16,347 bases of DNA from Spirochaetaceae bacterium (lineage in GTDB: Bacteria; Spirochaetota; Spirochaetia; SZUA-6; Fen-1364). Each line of letters opens with the position of its first letter. Position 1 is the stretch's first letter. The position numbers and the translations under genes are program-made. The stretch is from assembly GCA_003170115.1 (NCBI GenBank), contig PMZS01000104.1, positions 13,021 to 29,367 of the forward strand, given 5' to 3'. The notes under the pieces are model-generated. The model did not search any database, was not told where the DNA came from, and saw nothing but the letters and a program-made list of their open reading frames with translations. Of the stretch, positions 1 through 7,328 are shown piece by piece.

Positions 1-117
1 ACCACCCTGTCCAGCATCCTGGTCGCCCTCCGGACCACAGAGTCCGTGCGCCAGATCGTCTACGGGAGCCTGGTATTCATCATCGTCGTCGCCTACACGC
101 GGCGGAGAAAGGAATAG
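1..117 (+). CDS. C-terminal end of a probable sugar ABC transporter permease (partial)
   Basis: The first frame is open from the window edge to a TAG stop and gives the last 38 residues of a protein. They contain one hydrophobic stretch (IVYGSLVFIIVVAY) followed by a short basic tail (TRRRKE). This is how RbsC-type permeases (BPD_transp_2 family) of ribose/xylose-class ABC importers usually end: a last membrane helix, then a few positively charged cytoplasmic residues. The dehydrogenase gene that follows begins 15 nt later on the same strand, so this is probably the upstream member of the same operon and would import its substrate. The assignment rests on a short hydrophobic tail plus context. 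Another polytopic membrane protein is possible. Confidence 0.5.
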   Translation, partial: TTLSSILVALRTTESVRQIVYGSLVFIIVVAYTRRRKE

Positions 118-132
118 GGGCAGGGCCGGAGC

Positions 133-1215
133 ATGAAGAGCACGAAGAAGTGGAGGATCGCGGGGATCAACTTCGATCACGATCACATGGGTGATAACCT
201 GAGGATGGCCTTCAACCACCCCGGGGCCGAGATCGTGGGCGTCTGTCACGAGGATCCGCTCAAAATGCAGAGGGCCATCGCGAACTTCTCCATCCCTCCC
301 GATCGCGTCTTCACCGACTACCGCCTGTGCCTGGAGCGCACAAAGCCCGACATCGTCCTGCTCTGCCCCGCCACCGCGCGGCACGCCGAATGGGTTCTGA
401 AGGTTTCCCAGTTCGGGATGCACGTCCTGCTGGAAAAGCCCTTTGCCGCCAGCCTGTCGGATGCCGACCTCATGATCTCGGCCATGCGCGGGAGCGGCAG
501 GCTCTTCGCCATCAACTGGCCCCTGGCCTGGTACCCTCCCCACGTGACCGCAAAGCGCCTCGTGGACGAAGGGGCCATTGGCGAGGTGACCGAAGTCCAT
601 TTCTACGACGGCAACCGCGGTCCCCTGTTCCACACCGCGGACAAGGTGGAGCTGACGGAAGAGGAGAGGGAGCGTGAGAAGCCGTTCACCTGGTTCTACA
701 GGAAGGAAGCGGGGGGCGGATCCCTCCTGGACTACCTGGGGTACGGCGTGACCCTCGGCACCTGGTATCACGGCGGCAGGGCTCCCATCGAGGTGACAAC
801 GGTGGTGGACGAACCGACTCACCTCGAGGTGGACGAGCACAGCATCACCGTGGCGCGCTACTCCTGCGGCCTCTCGCGGTTCGAAACGCGCTGGGGAACG
901 CAGTCGGATCCCTGGACCCATCAGCCGCAGCCCAAGTGCGGTTTCGTGATCGTCGGAAAGCAGGGAAGCATCTCGAGCTACGACTTCGAGAAGACGATAC
1001 GACTGCAGACTCCCCAGGATCCCGTGGGCCGGGAGGTGCCCGCGGACGCCTTGCAGCCGCCCCGGCAGAACCCCGTCCAGTATATGATCCACTGCCTTGA
1101 AAACGGGGAGCCCGTGCAGGGTCCCCTCTCCCCCGAGATCTGCCGCATCGGTCAGCGAATCGTGGATTCGGCGGTTGCCAGCGCCCTGCACAAGCACACG
1201 GTGAGACTGCTCTAG
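133..1215 (+). CDS. Gfo/Idh/MocA family oxidoreductase, GFOR-like variant
   Basis: This 360-residue protein is a cytoplasmic NAD(P)-dependent dehydrogenase of the Gfo/Idh/MocA family, which oxidises or reduces sugars, polyols and inositols. The family EKP motif is at residues 101-103 (LLEKPFAAS). Two positions deviate from the family. The usual GxGxxG dinucleotide loop is replaced near residues 11-20 by GINFDHDHMG. The usual DxGxHxxD catalytic segment reads LLDYLGYGVT at 198-207, with Tyr204 where most members have His. A Tyr at that position is known from glucose-fructose oxidoreductase and related sugar dehydrogenases. ATG at 133 is preceded by AGGG (122-125) with 7 nt spacing. It lies 15 nt after the permease and 17 nt before a second family member, so it is probably one step in the same sugar pathway. 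The substrate cannot be read from sequence. Confidence 0.85.
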   Translation: MKSTKKWRIAGINFDHDHMGDNLRMAFNHPGAEIVGVCHEDPLKMQRAIANFSIPPDRVFTDYRLCLERTKPDIVLLCPATARHAEWVLKVSQFGMHVLLEKPFAASLSDADLMISAMRGSGRLFAINWPLAWYPPHVTAKRLVDEGAIGEVTEVHFYDGNRGPLFHTADKVELTEEEREREKPFTWFYRKEAGGGSLLDYLGYGVTLGTWYHGGRAPIEVTTVVDEPTHLEVDEHSITVARYSCGLSRFETRWGTQSDPWTHQPQPKCGFVIVGKQGSISSYDFEKTIRLQTPQDPVGREVPADALQPPRQNPVQYMIHCLENGEPVQGPLSPEICRIGQRIVDSAVASALHKHTVRLL

Positions 1216-1232
1216 GGGGAAAGAAAGGAAAC

Positions 1233-2348
1233 ATGCCAAGGGACCTGGACGATTCATACGGCCTTCCTCCGCCGAGCAGCAGGGAGGAGAAACCCGCCCC
1301 CCGGCTTCCCTATGCCCCCGTGGACCCGGCATCGTATCGGCCCCGCATCGGCCTCATCGGGTGCGGAGGCATCAGCATCCAGCACCTGCGGGCGTACCGG
1401 GACGCCGGATACGACGTGGCGATGCTCTGTGACAAAGCCGAGGGAAAGGCGCGGGAGGCGCAGAAAAAATTCTACCCCGGGGCGGAGGTATGCGCGGATT
1501 TCCGCGAAGTCCTGCGCCGCGATGACATCGAGGTGGTGGACCTCGCCGCTCATCCCGAGGACCGCGTATCGATGTACGGTCCGGCGATAGATGCGGGCAA
1601 ACACATCCTCAGCCAGAAGCCGTTCGTCACCGACATCGACTTCGGATTGAGGATCGTCGAGCAGGCGGCGAAAAAAGGGGTGCGGCTGGCGGTGAACCAG
1701 AATGGCCGCTGGGCCCCGCACTGGAGCTGGATCCGACAGGCCATCAGCACCGGTCTCCTCGGGGAGGTGACGAGCGTACGAACCGCCGTAAACTGGGACC
1801 ACAACTGGGTTGCCGGCAGCGTCTTCGAGGACATTCATTCGCTTATCCTGTACGATTTCGGAATCCACTGGTTCGACATCGTCTCCTGCTTCATGGGGCC
1901 CCGCGCACCGCTTCGCGTGTATGCATCCACGGCCCGGGCTCCGACCCAGAGGGCGCGGCCTCCATTGCTCTCGCAGGCGCTCGTTGAGTACGAAAACGGG
2001 CAGGCCGAGCTCTTCTTCGACGCGAACACTCTCTTTGGCGAACAGGACTGCACGTTCGTGGCCGGAACACGCGGCACCGCGAACAGCAGCGGCCCCGACC
2101 TGAACGCCCAGTCCGTCTCACTTGCCACCGCGGAAGGCAGGGCGCGGCCGGTCCTCAAGGGACAGTGGTTCCCTGACGGGTTCCACGGAACCATGGGGGA
2201 GCTCCTGTGCGCGGTGGAAGAGAAGAGAGAGCCGCTCAACGGCGCCAGAAACAACCTGAAGAGTCTCGAGCTGTGCTTTGCCGCCATCGCCAGCGCCGCT
2301 CTGCACGAGCCCGTCGTGCCGGGCAGCGTGCGGAAGCTCGAGGACTGA
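1233..2348 (+). CDS. Gfo/Idh/MocA family oxidoreductase, canonical type
   Basis: This 371-residue protein is a second dehydrogenase of the same family, and here the signatures are classical. The Rossmann loop is IGCGGIS at 42-48. The EKP-type motif is QKP at 128-130. The catalytic segment DFGIHWFD at 208-215 has the expected His212. A 35-40 residue polar, proline-rich N-terminal extension precedes the nucleotide-binding fold. The ATG at 1233 has a good ribosome binding site (AAAGGAA, ending about 3 nt upstream). An alternative start nearer the fold cannot be excluded, but the extension is in frame and well spaced from the preceding stop. Pairs of unlike Gfo/Idh/MocA enzymes often act in sequence on one carbohydrate, for example oxidation followed by reduction at another carbon. 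That is inference here. Confidence 0.88.
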   Translation: MPRDLDDSYGLPPPSSREEKPAPRLPYAPVDPASYRPRIGLIGCGGISIQHLRAYRDAGYDVAMLCDKAEGKAREAQKKFYPGAEVCADFREVLRRDDIEVVDLAAHPEDRVSMYGPAIDAGKHILSQKPFVTDIDFGLRIVEQAAKKGVRLAVNQNGRWAPHWSWIRQAISTGLLGEVTSVRTAVNWDHNWVAGSVFEDIHSLILYDFGIHWFDIVSCFMGPRAPLRVYASTARAPTQRARPPLLSQALVEYENGQAELFFDANTLFGEQDCTFVAGTRGTANSSGPDLNAQSVSLATAEGRARPVLKGQWFPDGFHGTMGELLCAVEEKREPLNGARNNLKSLELCFAAIASAALHEPVVPGSVRKLED

Positions 2349-2353
2349 GACCC

Positions 2354-3127
2354 ATGAAGGAACGGATCGACAAGGTGCTGGAAATCCTCGCTCGCAACGG
2401 ATACCGCAGCGTGGCGGAGCTGTCCGCGGACCTCAGGGTGTCCGAGATGACGGTGCGCCGCTACCTCGACAAGCTGGAAGATCGGGCCCTCATCAAACGG
2501 ACGCACGGCGGCGCGTTCGCGGGCCAGGAAATGATCGAGGTGGACTACCGGGTCCGCGAGACGGTGCGCCGGGCAGAGAAAGAAGCGATCGGCCGCGCCG
2601 CGTGGTCCCTGGTCCAACCGGGGGAGTCCATCTACATCGACGCCGGAAGCACTACCGCCTATCTCGCTCTTGCAATGGACGATACCCGGCGCATCACGGT
2701 GGTCACCAACTCGACGACGGTCCTCCAGGCCCTGGAGCACAAGGCCAACATCCAGACCATCGTCCTGGGGGGCAAGGTGCACGCCGCGTCGCACTCGCTG
2801 GTCGGGCACCTTGCCGAGCAGGCAGTCGAGCAATTCCGCTTCACAAAGGCGTTCCTCGGGACGGTGGGGATCAACCTCCAGGAGGGATTCACGCAGTCCA
2901 ACGTGGACGAAGTCCCCGTGAAGAAGAAGGTCGCGGCCAACGCCCGCGAGGTCATCGTCCTCGCGGACAGCTCCAAGTTCAACGTGGACGTGCTGGTCAT
3001 GTTCCTCAGGCTGGAGCAGGTCCATGTCGTGATCACGGATCACGGGGTTCGCCCCGCCGACCGTGCCAGCCTGGAAGATCAGGGAATCCGCGTGATTATC
3101 GCTCCGCCGATCCCGGGAAGGGACTGA
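2354..3127 (+). CDS. DeoR-family transcriptional regulator of sugar catabolism
   Basis: At 257 residues it has the usual DeoR/GlpR length. The N-terminal winged helix-turn-helix is at about 5-55 (VAELSADLRVSEMTVRRYLD, then the wing IKRTHGGA). The C-terminal DeoRC sensor domain carries the expected phosphosugar-binding landmarks: IDAGSTTAYLA, VTNS, VLGG and ADSSKF. The frame is open further upstream inside the preceding gene. I chose ATG 2354 because it gives a full-length DeoR N-terminus and has GAGG at 2340-2343. DeoR proteins generally repress the operon they sit in and are released by a phosphorylated intermediate. Its place between dehydrogenase and aldolase genes, 5 nt after one stop and 5 nt before the next start, suggests autogenous control of this operon. 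I cannot identify an operator in the window. The operon promoter is probably left of position 1. Confidence 0.93.
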   Translation: MKERIDKVLEILARNGYRSVAELSADLRVSEMTVRRYLDKLEDRALIKRTHGGAFAGQEMIEVDYRVRETVRRAEKEAIGRAAWSLVQPGESIYIDAGSTTAYLALAMDDTRRITVVTNSTTVLQALEHKANIQTIVLGGKVHAASHSLVGHLAEQAVEQFRFTKAFLGTVGINLQEGFTQSNVDEVPVKKKVAANAREVIVLADSSKFNVDVLVMFLRLEQVHVVITDHGVRPADRASLEDQGIRVIIAPPIPGRD

Positions 3128-3132
3128 ACGCG

Positions 3133-4269
3133 GTGCCCCTCTTCTATCCCCACAGGCGCTTCGGCCGGTTCGGCCTCGGAATGGGCCTCGCCTCGGCCCT
3201 GCTCCACGAGCGTTTCGGGGTGGATTTCGGCGAGCGCTTTCACACGGACATCGTCTTTCGGGTCGAGAGCCTCATGGAGATCGACCGGCTGGTCTGGGAG
3301 TCATTCCGCGAGCTGGGGCTCGGGTACGAAAAACCTTTCCCCCGCGCGACCATCGAGCCTTTCGGCCATCGCTTCATTCCCGTGATGTACGGAAGCCCCT
3401 GCGCGTACGCCTCTGCCGAGGAGCCCGCTGTCCGTCCGCGCGCGCTGAACCCCGGAGAGCTCGCTTCCCTGCCGGTCTGGACCGCCGAACGATTCGAGGC
3501 AACGGATGCCGTGAGGCAGATCACATCGCAGGCGAAGACACTCAGGGAGCGCTACCCGGACCTCTCGGAATACGCCGGGCGCATGGAGTACAACCCTCAC
3601 TCCCAGCCGCTCTCCAGCCTGCAGAACCTCGGCTCCGTGATCAACTCCGCGGTGTCGATCTTCGGCGAAAACGTTCTTCTGCTCTACGAGGATGACCCGT
3701 CAGCCCTCCGCAGCTTCTACCGCAACCTGACCGACCTCATGCTCCTGTGCCTGGACTGGTTTCCGCGGTGTGACGGCCGGCGGCTTACCCACGTGTTCGT
3801 CGGTGACTGCACCGTGGCGATGATCTCCCCGCGGCAGTACGAGGCATGCAACCTGTCCTTCGACGGCAAGCTCTCCCGGTATGCCGCGTCCATCGGCGCT
3901 CGGTTCCTCGTTCACCAGGACAGCGGTGCCACCGCGCACCTGCGCAACTACGCGCGCCTCGCCCCGGTCCATGCGCTGGATTTCGGTCAGGATACGGACT
4001 TCACCGAGGCGTCACGCCTCTTTCCCGGCGCCTCCGCGAATTGCATCATTTTCCCGAGCTGGATCTCCTCCACGCCCGTGGAGGAGATCACCGCGGAGCT
4101 CGCGCGGATCATGCGCGCGGGGCTGTCCCTGAGGAGCTTCACGTTTTCGATTTTCGAGGTGGACCCTGCCCTCGCGGCGGGAAAGATATTCGAGTTCTTC
4201 GATATTTTCAGGCGGTGCGCCGAGAGCGTGAGTCAGGAGGAGACCGTTGAGCTTCGTTCCAATGAGTGA
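3133..4269 (+). CDS. Divergent uroporphyrinogen decarboxylase-fold (URO-D superfamily) protein
   Basis: The frame from GTG 3133 encodes 378 residues. The frame is open far upstream but there overlaps the regulator out of frame. GTG 3133 follows the regulator stop by 5 nt and has AAGGGA (3118-3123) as ribosome binding site. The second half resembles URO-D-fold proteins: GDCTVAMISPRQYEACN at 224-240 corresponds to the typical 'D...SPE.Y' strand-helix, followed by a strand ending FLVHQDSG at 258-265 where relatives have a His-x-Cys metal site. Here the site is His-x-Asp (H261, D263), so a MtaA-type zinc thiolate site looks absent. The N-terminal half is not recognisable by motif. Members of this superfamily include true URO-D and corrinoid/cobalamin methyltransferases. 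A haem role is unlikely in this operon. The function is unknown, and assignment to the superfamily is moderately sure. Confidence 0.7.
   Translation: MPLFYPHRRFGRFGLGMGLASALLHERFGVDFGERFHTDIVFRVESLMEIDRLVWESFRELGLGYEKPFPRATIEPFGHRFIPVMYGSPCAYASAEEPAVRPRALNPGELASLPVWTAERFEATDAVRQITSQAKTLRERYPDLSEYAGRMEYNPHSQPLSSLQNLGSVINSAVSIFGENVLLLYEDDPSALRSFYRNLTDLMLLCLDWFPRCDGRRLTHVFVGDCTVAMISPRQYEACNLSFDGKLSRYAASIGARFLVHQDSGATAHLRNYARLAPVHALDFGQDTDFTEASRLFPGASANCIIFPSWISSTPVEEITAELARIMRAGLSLRSFTFSIFEVDPALAAGKIFEFFDIFRRCAESVSQEETVELRSNE
4235..4240 (+). promoter_or_regulatory. Ribosome binding site that selects a TTG start for the aldolase gene
   Basis: A perfect AGGAGG lies 6 nt before TTG 4247 and 21 nt before the in-frame ATG 4262. 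The spacing favours the TTG start. The choice is independently supported because counting from the TTG puts the catalytic and zinc residues exactly at the positions known for GatY/KbaY aldolases. Confidence 0.8.
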
Positions 4270-5098
4270 TCTGGTCGGGAAGGCATTCCGGAGGGGATAC
4301 GCGGTGCCGGCGTTCTGCGCCTGGAACGCCGAGGTCATGGAGGTCATCCTCGCAACCGCAGAGAAGCTGCGCGCGCCGGTGATCCTCATGTCGGGGCCCG
4401 GAGAGTTCCCCGTTCTTCCGCCGGCGAGCATGGCGGCGGTCGCGTATGCCATCAAGGCGCGCTACGACACCCCCGCGGCGCTGCACCTCGATCACGGGGA
4501 CTCCATGGAGATGGTCGACCAGTGCATCGCGGCTCGTTATACCTCCGTCATGCTGGATTTTTCCGCACGGCCCTTCGAGGAAAACGTTGAGGCGCTGCGA
4601 CAGGTTGTCGGGAAGGCGCGGCCGAAAGGAATCACCGTGGAAGGGGAGATCGGGCGGATCGGAAAGGCCGACGAGGCGGCGGTGGAGGGCGGCTCGGCAT
4701 CCGCCTACACGGATCCCGGACAGGCCGCGGACTACGTGCGTCGAACCGGCGTGGACCTCCTTGCCGTGTCGGTCGGGAACAAGCACGGCTTCTACAAGGG
4801 CCAGCCTCACCTGGAGTTCGAGCTTCTCTCCGAGCTCCACGCCGCGGTGCCGGTCCCCCTCGTGATGCACGGCGGGACGGGAATCCCGGAGAAGGACATC
4901 AGGCGCTCCCTGGAGCTGGGCATCGCAAAGGTGAACGTGGCCAGCGAGCTGGTCCACGGCTTTCGCGAAAGCCTCATGACGCAGTGGCGGGACGGACGCA
5001 ACCTCTGGACCCCCATCGCGCTGGCGGAGGCCGCCGGCACACTGCCGGCGGTTGTGGAAAAATGGTTGCGTGTCACGGGCGCGGCAGGGAAGGCGTGA
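4247..5098 (+). CDS. Class II ketose-bisphosphate aldolase (GatY/KbaY/Fba type)
   Basis: This 283-residue zinc-dependent aldolase belongs to the family that reversibly splits ketose 1,6-bisphosphates (or 1-phosphates) into dihydroxyacetone phosphate and an aldehyde. Counting from the TTG start, catalytic Asp82 and zinc ligand His83 (LHLDHGDS), His180 (VGNKHGFYKG) and His208 (MHGGTGI) fall at the same numbers as in E. coli tagatose-bisphosphate aldolases. The phosphate-binding segment AKVNVASEL is at 227-235. The N-terminus (RRGYAVPAFCAWN) is also family-typical. The gene starts inside the end of the upstream URO-D-fold gene (23 nt overlap), and its TGA overlaps the next GTG start, so translation is probably coupled across three genes. 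It is the probable carbon-carbon cleavage step of the pathway. The exact substrate (tagatose, fructose or another ketose phosphate) cannot be told. Confidence 0.93.
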   Translation: MSFVPMSDLVGKAFRRGYAVPAFCAWNAEVMEVILATAEKLRAPVILMSGPGEFPVLPPASMAAVAYAIKARYDTPAALHLDHGDSMEMVDQCIAARYTSVMLDFSARPFEENVEALRQVVGKARPKGITVEGEIGRIGKADEAAVEGGSASAYTDPGQAADYVRRTGVDLLAVSVGNKHGFYKGQPHLEFELLSELHAAVPVPLVMHGGTGIPEKDIRRSLELGIAKVNVASELVHGFRESLMTQWRDGRNLWTPIALAEAAGTLPAVVEKWLRVTGAAGKA

Positions 5099-6099
5099 CC
5101 GAACGAGAAAAGGTATTCGGCGCGATTGGCCACCTCGCGCCTGACCGCACGCCGTACCACGTCACCTTCACGGCGCCGGCCCGCACCCGCATGGCGGAGT
5201 TCTACGGCGACCCCGATTTCGAGGCGGGGCTGGGCAACTGCCTGGAGATCATGCGCATGCGCCTTCCGTACCGTCAGCTCCAGGATCGGCCCTCGGTCTG
5301 GGAGGACGAATGGGGCGTCCAGTGGGACAGGAGCATCGACACCGACATCGGCACGGTATGCAACAGAAAAGTCACGAAGGAATCGCTTCCGCGGTACCAC
5401 TATCCAGATCCGGCGGCCCCGACCCGGTTTGCAGGCTTCCCCCGGGCAATCGAGGCCGCGGGCGGCCGATTCGTAGTGGCGACCCTGGCGTTCACCCTGT
5501 TCGAGAGGGCCTGGACGCTGGCAGGCATGGAAGAAGTGCTCATGGCAATGGCCGGCGGTGATCCTTTTGCCGACGAGCTTTTCGACGGTATCCTGGGCTT
5601 CGACGAAGAGGTGGTGCGTGGAGCGCTTCGATTCCCGGTGGACGGAGTGCGCTTCGGAGACGACTGGGGGCAGCAGCAGGGCCTGATCATGGGACCCGTT
5701 CTCTGGCGCAAATACATCCGGCCCAGGGTGGCCCGGCTGTACGGCCTGGTCAAGTCGGCCGGAAAGAAAGTCTTCATCCACTGCTGCGGCAGGATCGACG
5801 AGATCCTTCCGGACCTCATCGAGTGCGGCGTGGATGTCTTCAATCCTTTTCAGCCCGAGGTCATGGACGTGGTGGACATCAAGCGCCGGTATGGAAAACA
5901 CATGACATTTTTCGGCGGGATCAGCACGCAGAAGACCCTGCCGTTTGGAACGGTCGCCCAGGTGAAAGATGAAGTCAGGGCATTGCTCGAAACTGTCGGC
6001 AAGCATGGCGGATACATCGCGGCACCCGCTCATGACGTGCCGAGGGACGCAAAAGCGGAAAACGTCGCCGCCATGCTGGAGATCCTCCAGGGCCGGTAG
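5095..6099 (+). CDS. Uroporphyrinogen decarboxylase-fold (URO-D superfamily) protein, methyltransferase-like
   Basis: The GTG at 5095 overlaps the aldolase stop (GTGA) and gives 334 residues beginning MTEREKVFGAI, the normal opening of this subfamily. Upstream in-frame codons lie inside the aldolase gene and are not used. Landmarks are GDDWGQQQGLIMGP at 188-201, a strand ending FIHCCGRID at 227-235, FFGGIS at 272-277, and YIAAPAHDVP near 307-316 followed by AENVAAM. His229-x-Cys231 matches the first two zinc ligands of MtaA-like corrinoid methyltransferases. The third Cys of that site appears to be replaced by His313. Proteins of this type are common in sugar-utilisation clusters beside Gfo/Idh/MocA genes, with no settled function that I know. 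No corrinoid protein gene is present in the window, and no haem genes are nearby. Confidence 0.85.
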   Translation: MTEREKVFGAIGHLAPDRTPYHVTFTAPARTRMAEFYGDPDFEAGLGNCLEIMRMRLPYRQLQDRPSVWEDEWGVQWDRSIDTDIGTVCNRKVTKESLPRYHYPDPAAPTRFAGFPRAIEAAGGRFVVATLAFTLFERAWTLAGMEEVLMAMAGGDPFADELFDGILGFDEEVVRGALRFPVDGVRFGDDWGQQQGLIMGPVLWRKYIRPRVARLYGLVKSAGKKVFIHCCGRIDEILPDLIECGVDVFNPFQPEVMDVVDIKRRYGKHMTFFGGISTQKTLPFGTVAQVKDEVRALLETVGKHGGYIAAPAHDVPRDAKAENVAAMLEILQGR

Positions 6100-6108
6100 A
6101 AGCCGGCC
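6091..6108. other. Inverted repeat at the junction of two convergent operons
   Basis: GGCCGG and CCGGCC arms are separated by TAGAAG, which includes the stop codon of the plus-strand gene. An overlapping perfect palindrome AGCCGGCCGGCT spans 6101-6112. It sits in the 11-nt gap between convergent genes, where a bidirectional terminator would be expected. No T-tract follows on either strand, so it may act as a transcript-end hairpin or mean nothing in such GC-rich DNA. Confidence 0.3.
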
Positions 6109-6110
6109 GG

Positions 6111-7328
6111 CTACTCGTAGCGCAGAGCATCGATGGGTTCCAGCCCCGCCGCACGCCGCGCCGGGTAGAAGCCGAAGACGACTCCGGTACACGCCGCGGA
6201 GGCAAAACCCAGAACGATGGAAAAACCGGAAACCACCGTCGGCCAGCCCGCGAACGTCGACACAAGGAATGAAACGCCGATGCCCATTCCGATTCCAATT
6301 ACCCCACCCGCGGAAGCCATGGTGAGCGCTTCGATGAGGAATTGAAGCAGGATGTCCCGTCCCCGCGCTCCCACCGCCATGCGCAGACCGATCTCGCGCG
6401 TGCGCTCGGTCACCGACACCAGCATGATGTTCATGATGCCGATCCCCCCGACCACCAGGGACACGATCGCCACGGCCGCCAGCAGGAGGGCCTGGGCACC
6501 GGAGGTGGCGATCCGCACCTGCTGGACGTTCGCGATATTGCGGATCGTGAAATCGTCAGGAGCGGTCGGAGCCAGATGATGCACGAGCCGCAGGAGACGC
6601 TCGCCGGAATCGATCACGCCTGCCACCGTGTCGGCGGTCGACGCCGACACCAGGATCGTATTGACCCACGTCTGCCCGGTGAGCCGTTCCTGGTGCGTGG
6701 AGATCGGGACGATCACCACGTCGTCCTGGTCCCGGCCGAAACCCGTCTGGCCCTTGGCGGTGAGCACGCCCAGCACACGGAAGGGCACGCTCTTGACGAT
6801 GATCGTGGTGCCGACCGCCCCGCCGGCGGGAAAGAGGTTCGCCGCAACCGTGCTCCCCAGCACGGCCACCTTGGAGACCCGGGTGACGTCATCCTGCGTG
6901 AAAAAGGTTCCCTGAGCCATGTTCCAGTTTCCGACAATCGGCCATGCGGGAGTCGTGCCCCCGATCACAGTGAACCAGTTGACCCCGCCCGCCACCACCT
7001 GCGCGCTGGTCGACGAATACGGCGCCGCCGCGGCCACCTCCGGCACATTGGCCACGATGGAAGTGACGTCTTCCAGCGTGAGGGTCGTCCGTGCCCCGCT
7101 GCCAAGGCTCACTCCCCCCGTGGTCACGCTGCCCGGGCTGATGACGATGAGATTGGCACCCAGGCTCTCGATCTGTTTCAGCACGACGGCCTGGGCGCCC
7201 GCGCCGATCGCGACGGAGGCGATCACCGCCCCGACCCCGATGATGATCCCAAGCATCGTGAGAAGCGATCTGCTGAGGTTGCGCAACAGCGCCTTCCAGG
7301 CGGTTCGCAGGAGAACCATGAAGCTCAT
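6111..7328 (-). CDS. MacB-type ABC transporter permease (FtsX/MacB fold)
   Basis: This 405-residue inner-membrane protein has the classic four-helix MacB layout. A first helix lies at about 22-46 (LTMLGIIIGVGAVIASVAIG). A large periplasmic MacB_PCD domain follows at about 50-280. Three helices make up the C-terminal FtsX domain, with the conserved ERTREIGLRMAVGAR loop. The protein ends YPARRAAGLEPIDALRYE, standard for the family. There is no ATPase domain. That is supplied by the preceding gene, whose stop overlaps this start (ATGA, 4 nt). With the ATPase, adaptor and channel upstream it completes a MacAB-TolC-like mechanotransmission pump, which moves substrates from the periplasm through the outer membrane. 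Family substrates include macrolides, peptides, siderophores and lipopeptides. None can be assigned here. Confidence 0.93.
   Translation of the reverse strand: MSFMVLLRTAWKALLRNLSRSLLTMLGIIIGVGAVIASVAIGAGAQAVVLKQIESLGANLIVISPGSVTTGGVSLGSGARTTLTLEDVTSIVANVPEVAAAAPYSSTSAQVVAGGVNWFTVIGGTTPAWPIVGNWNMAQGTFFTQDDVTRVSKVAVLGSTVAANLFPAGGAVGTTIIVKSVPFRVLGVLTAKGQTGFGRDQDDVVIVPISTHQERLTGQTWVNTILVSASTADTVAGVIDSGERLLRLVHHLAPTAPDDFTIRNIANVQQVRIATSGAQALLLAAVAIVSLVVGGIGIMNIMLVSVTERTREIGLRMAVGARGRDILLQFLIEALTMASAGGVIGIGMGIGVSFLVSTFAGWPTVVSGFSIVLGFASAACTGVVFGFYPARRAAGLEPIDALRYE

Noticed and set aside
1835..3043. A 402-codon minus-strand open frame opposite the dehydrogenase and DeoR genes
   Set aside because: It is an antisense shadow of strongly conserved plus-strand genes. 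It has no ribosome binding site or domain.
2278..3132. In-frame upstream extension of the first URO-D-fold protein to 663 codons
   Set aside because: The extension lies in a second frame of the DeoR gene and is Arg/Gly/Pro-rich shadow sequence. GTG 3133 has a ribosome binding site and normal spacing.
6091..6112. Bidirectional intrinsic terminator at the convergent junction
   Set aside because: The hairpin exists but lacks a T-tract on both strands, so it is kept only as a low-confidence inverted repeat.
4807..6192. A 461-codon minus-strand open frame opposite the aldolase and second URO-D-fold gene
   Set aside because: It has no recognisable motif and is an antisense shadow favoured by high GC. 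The opposite strand has two clear family members.
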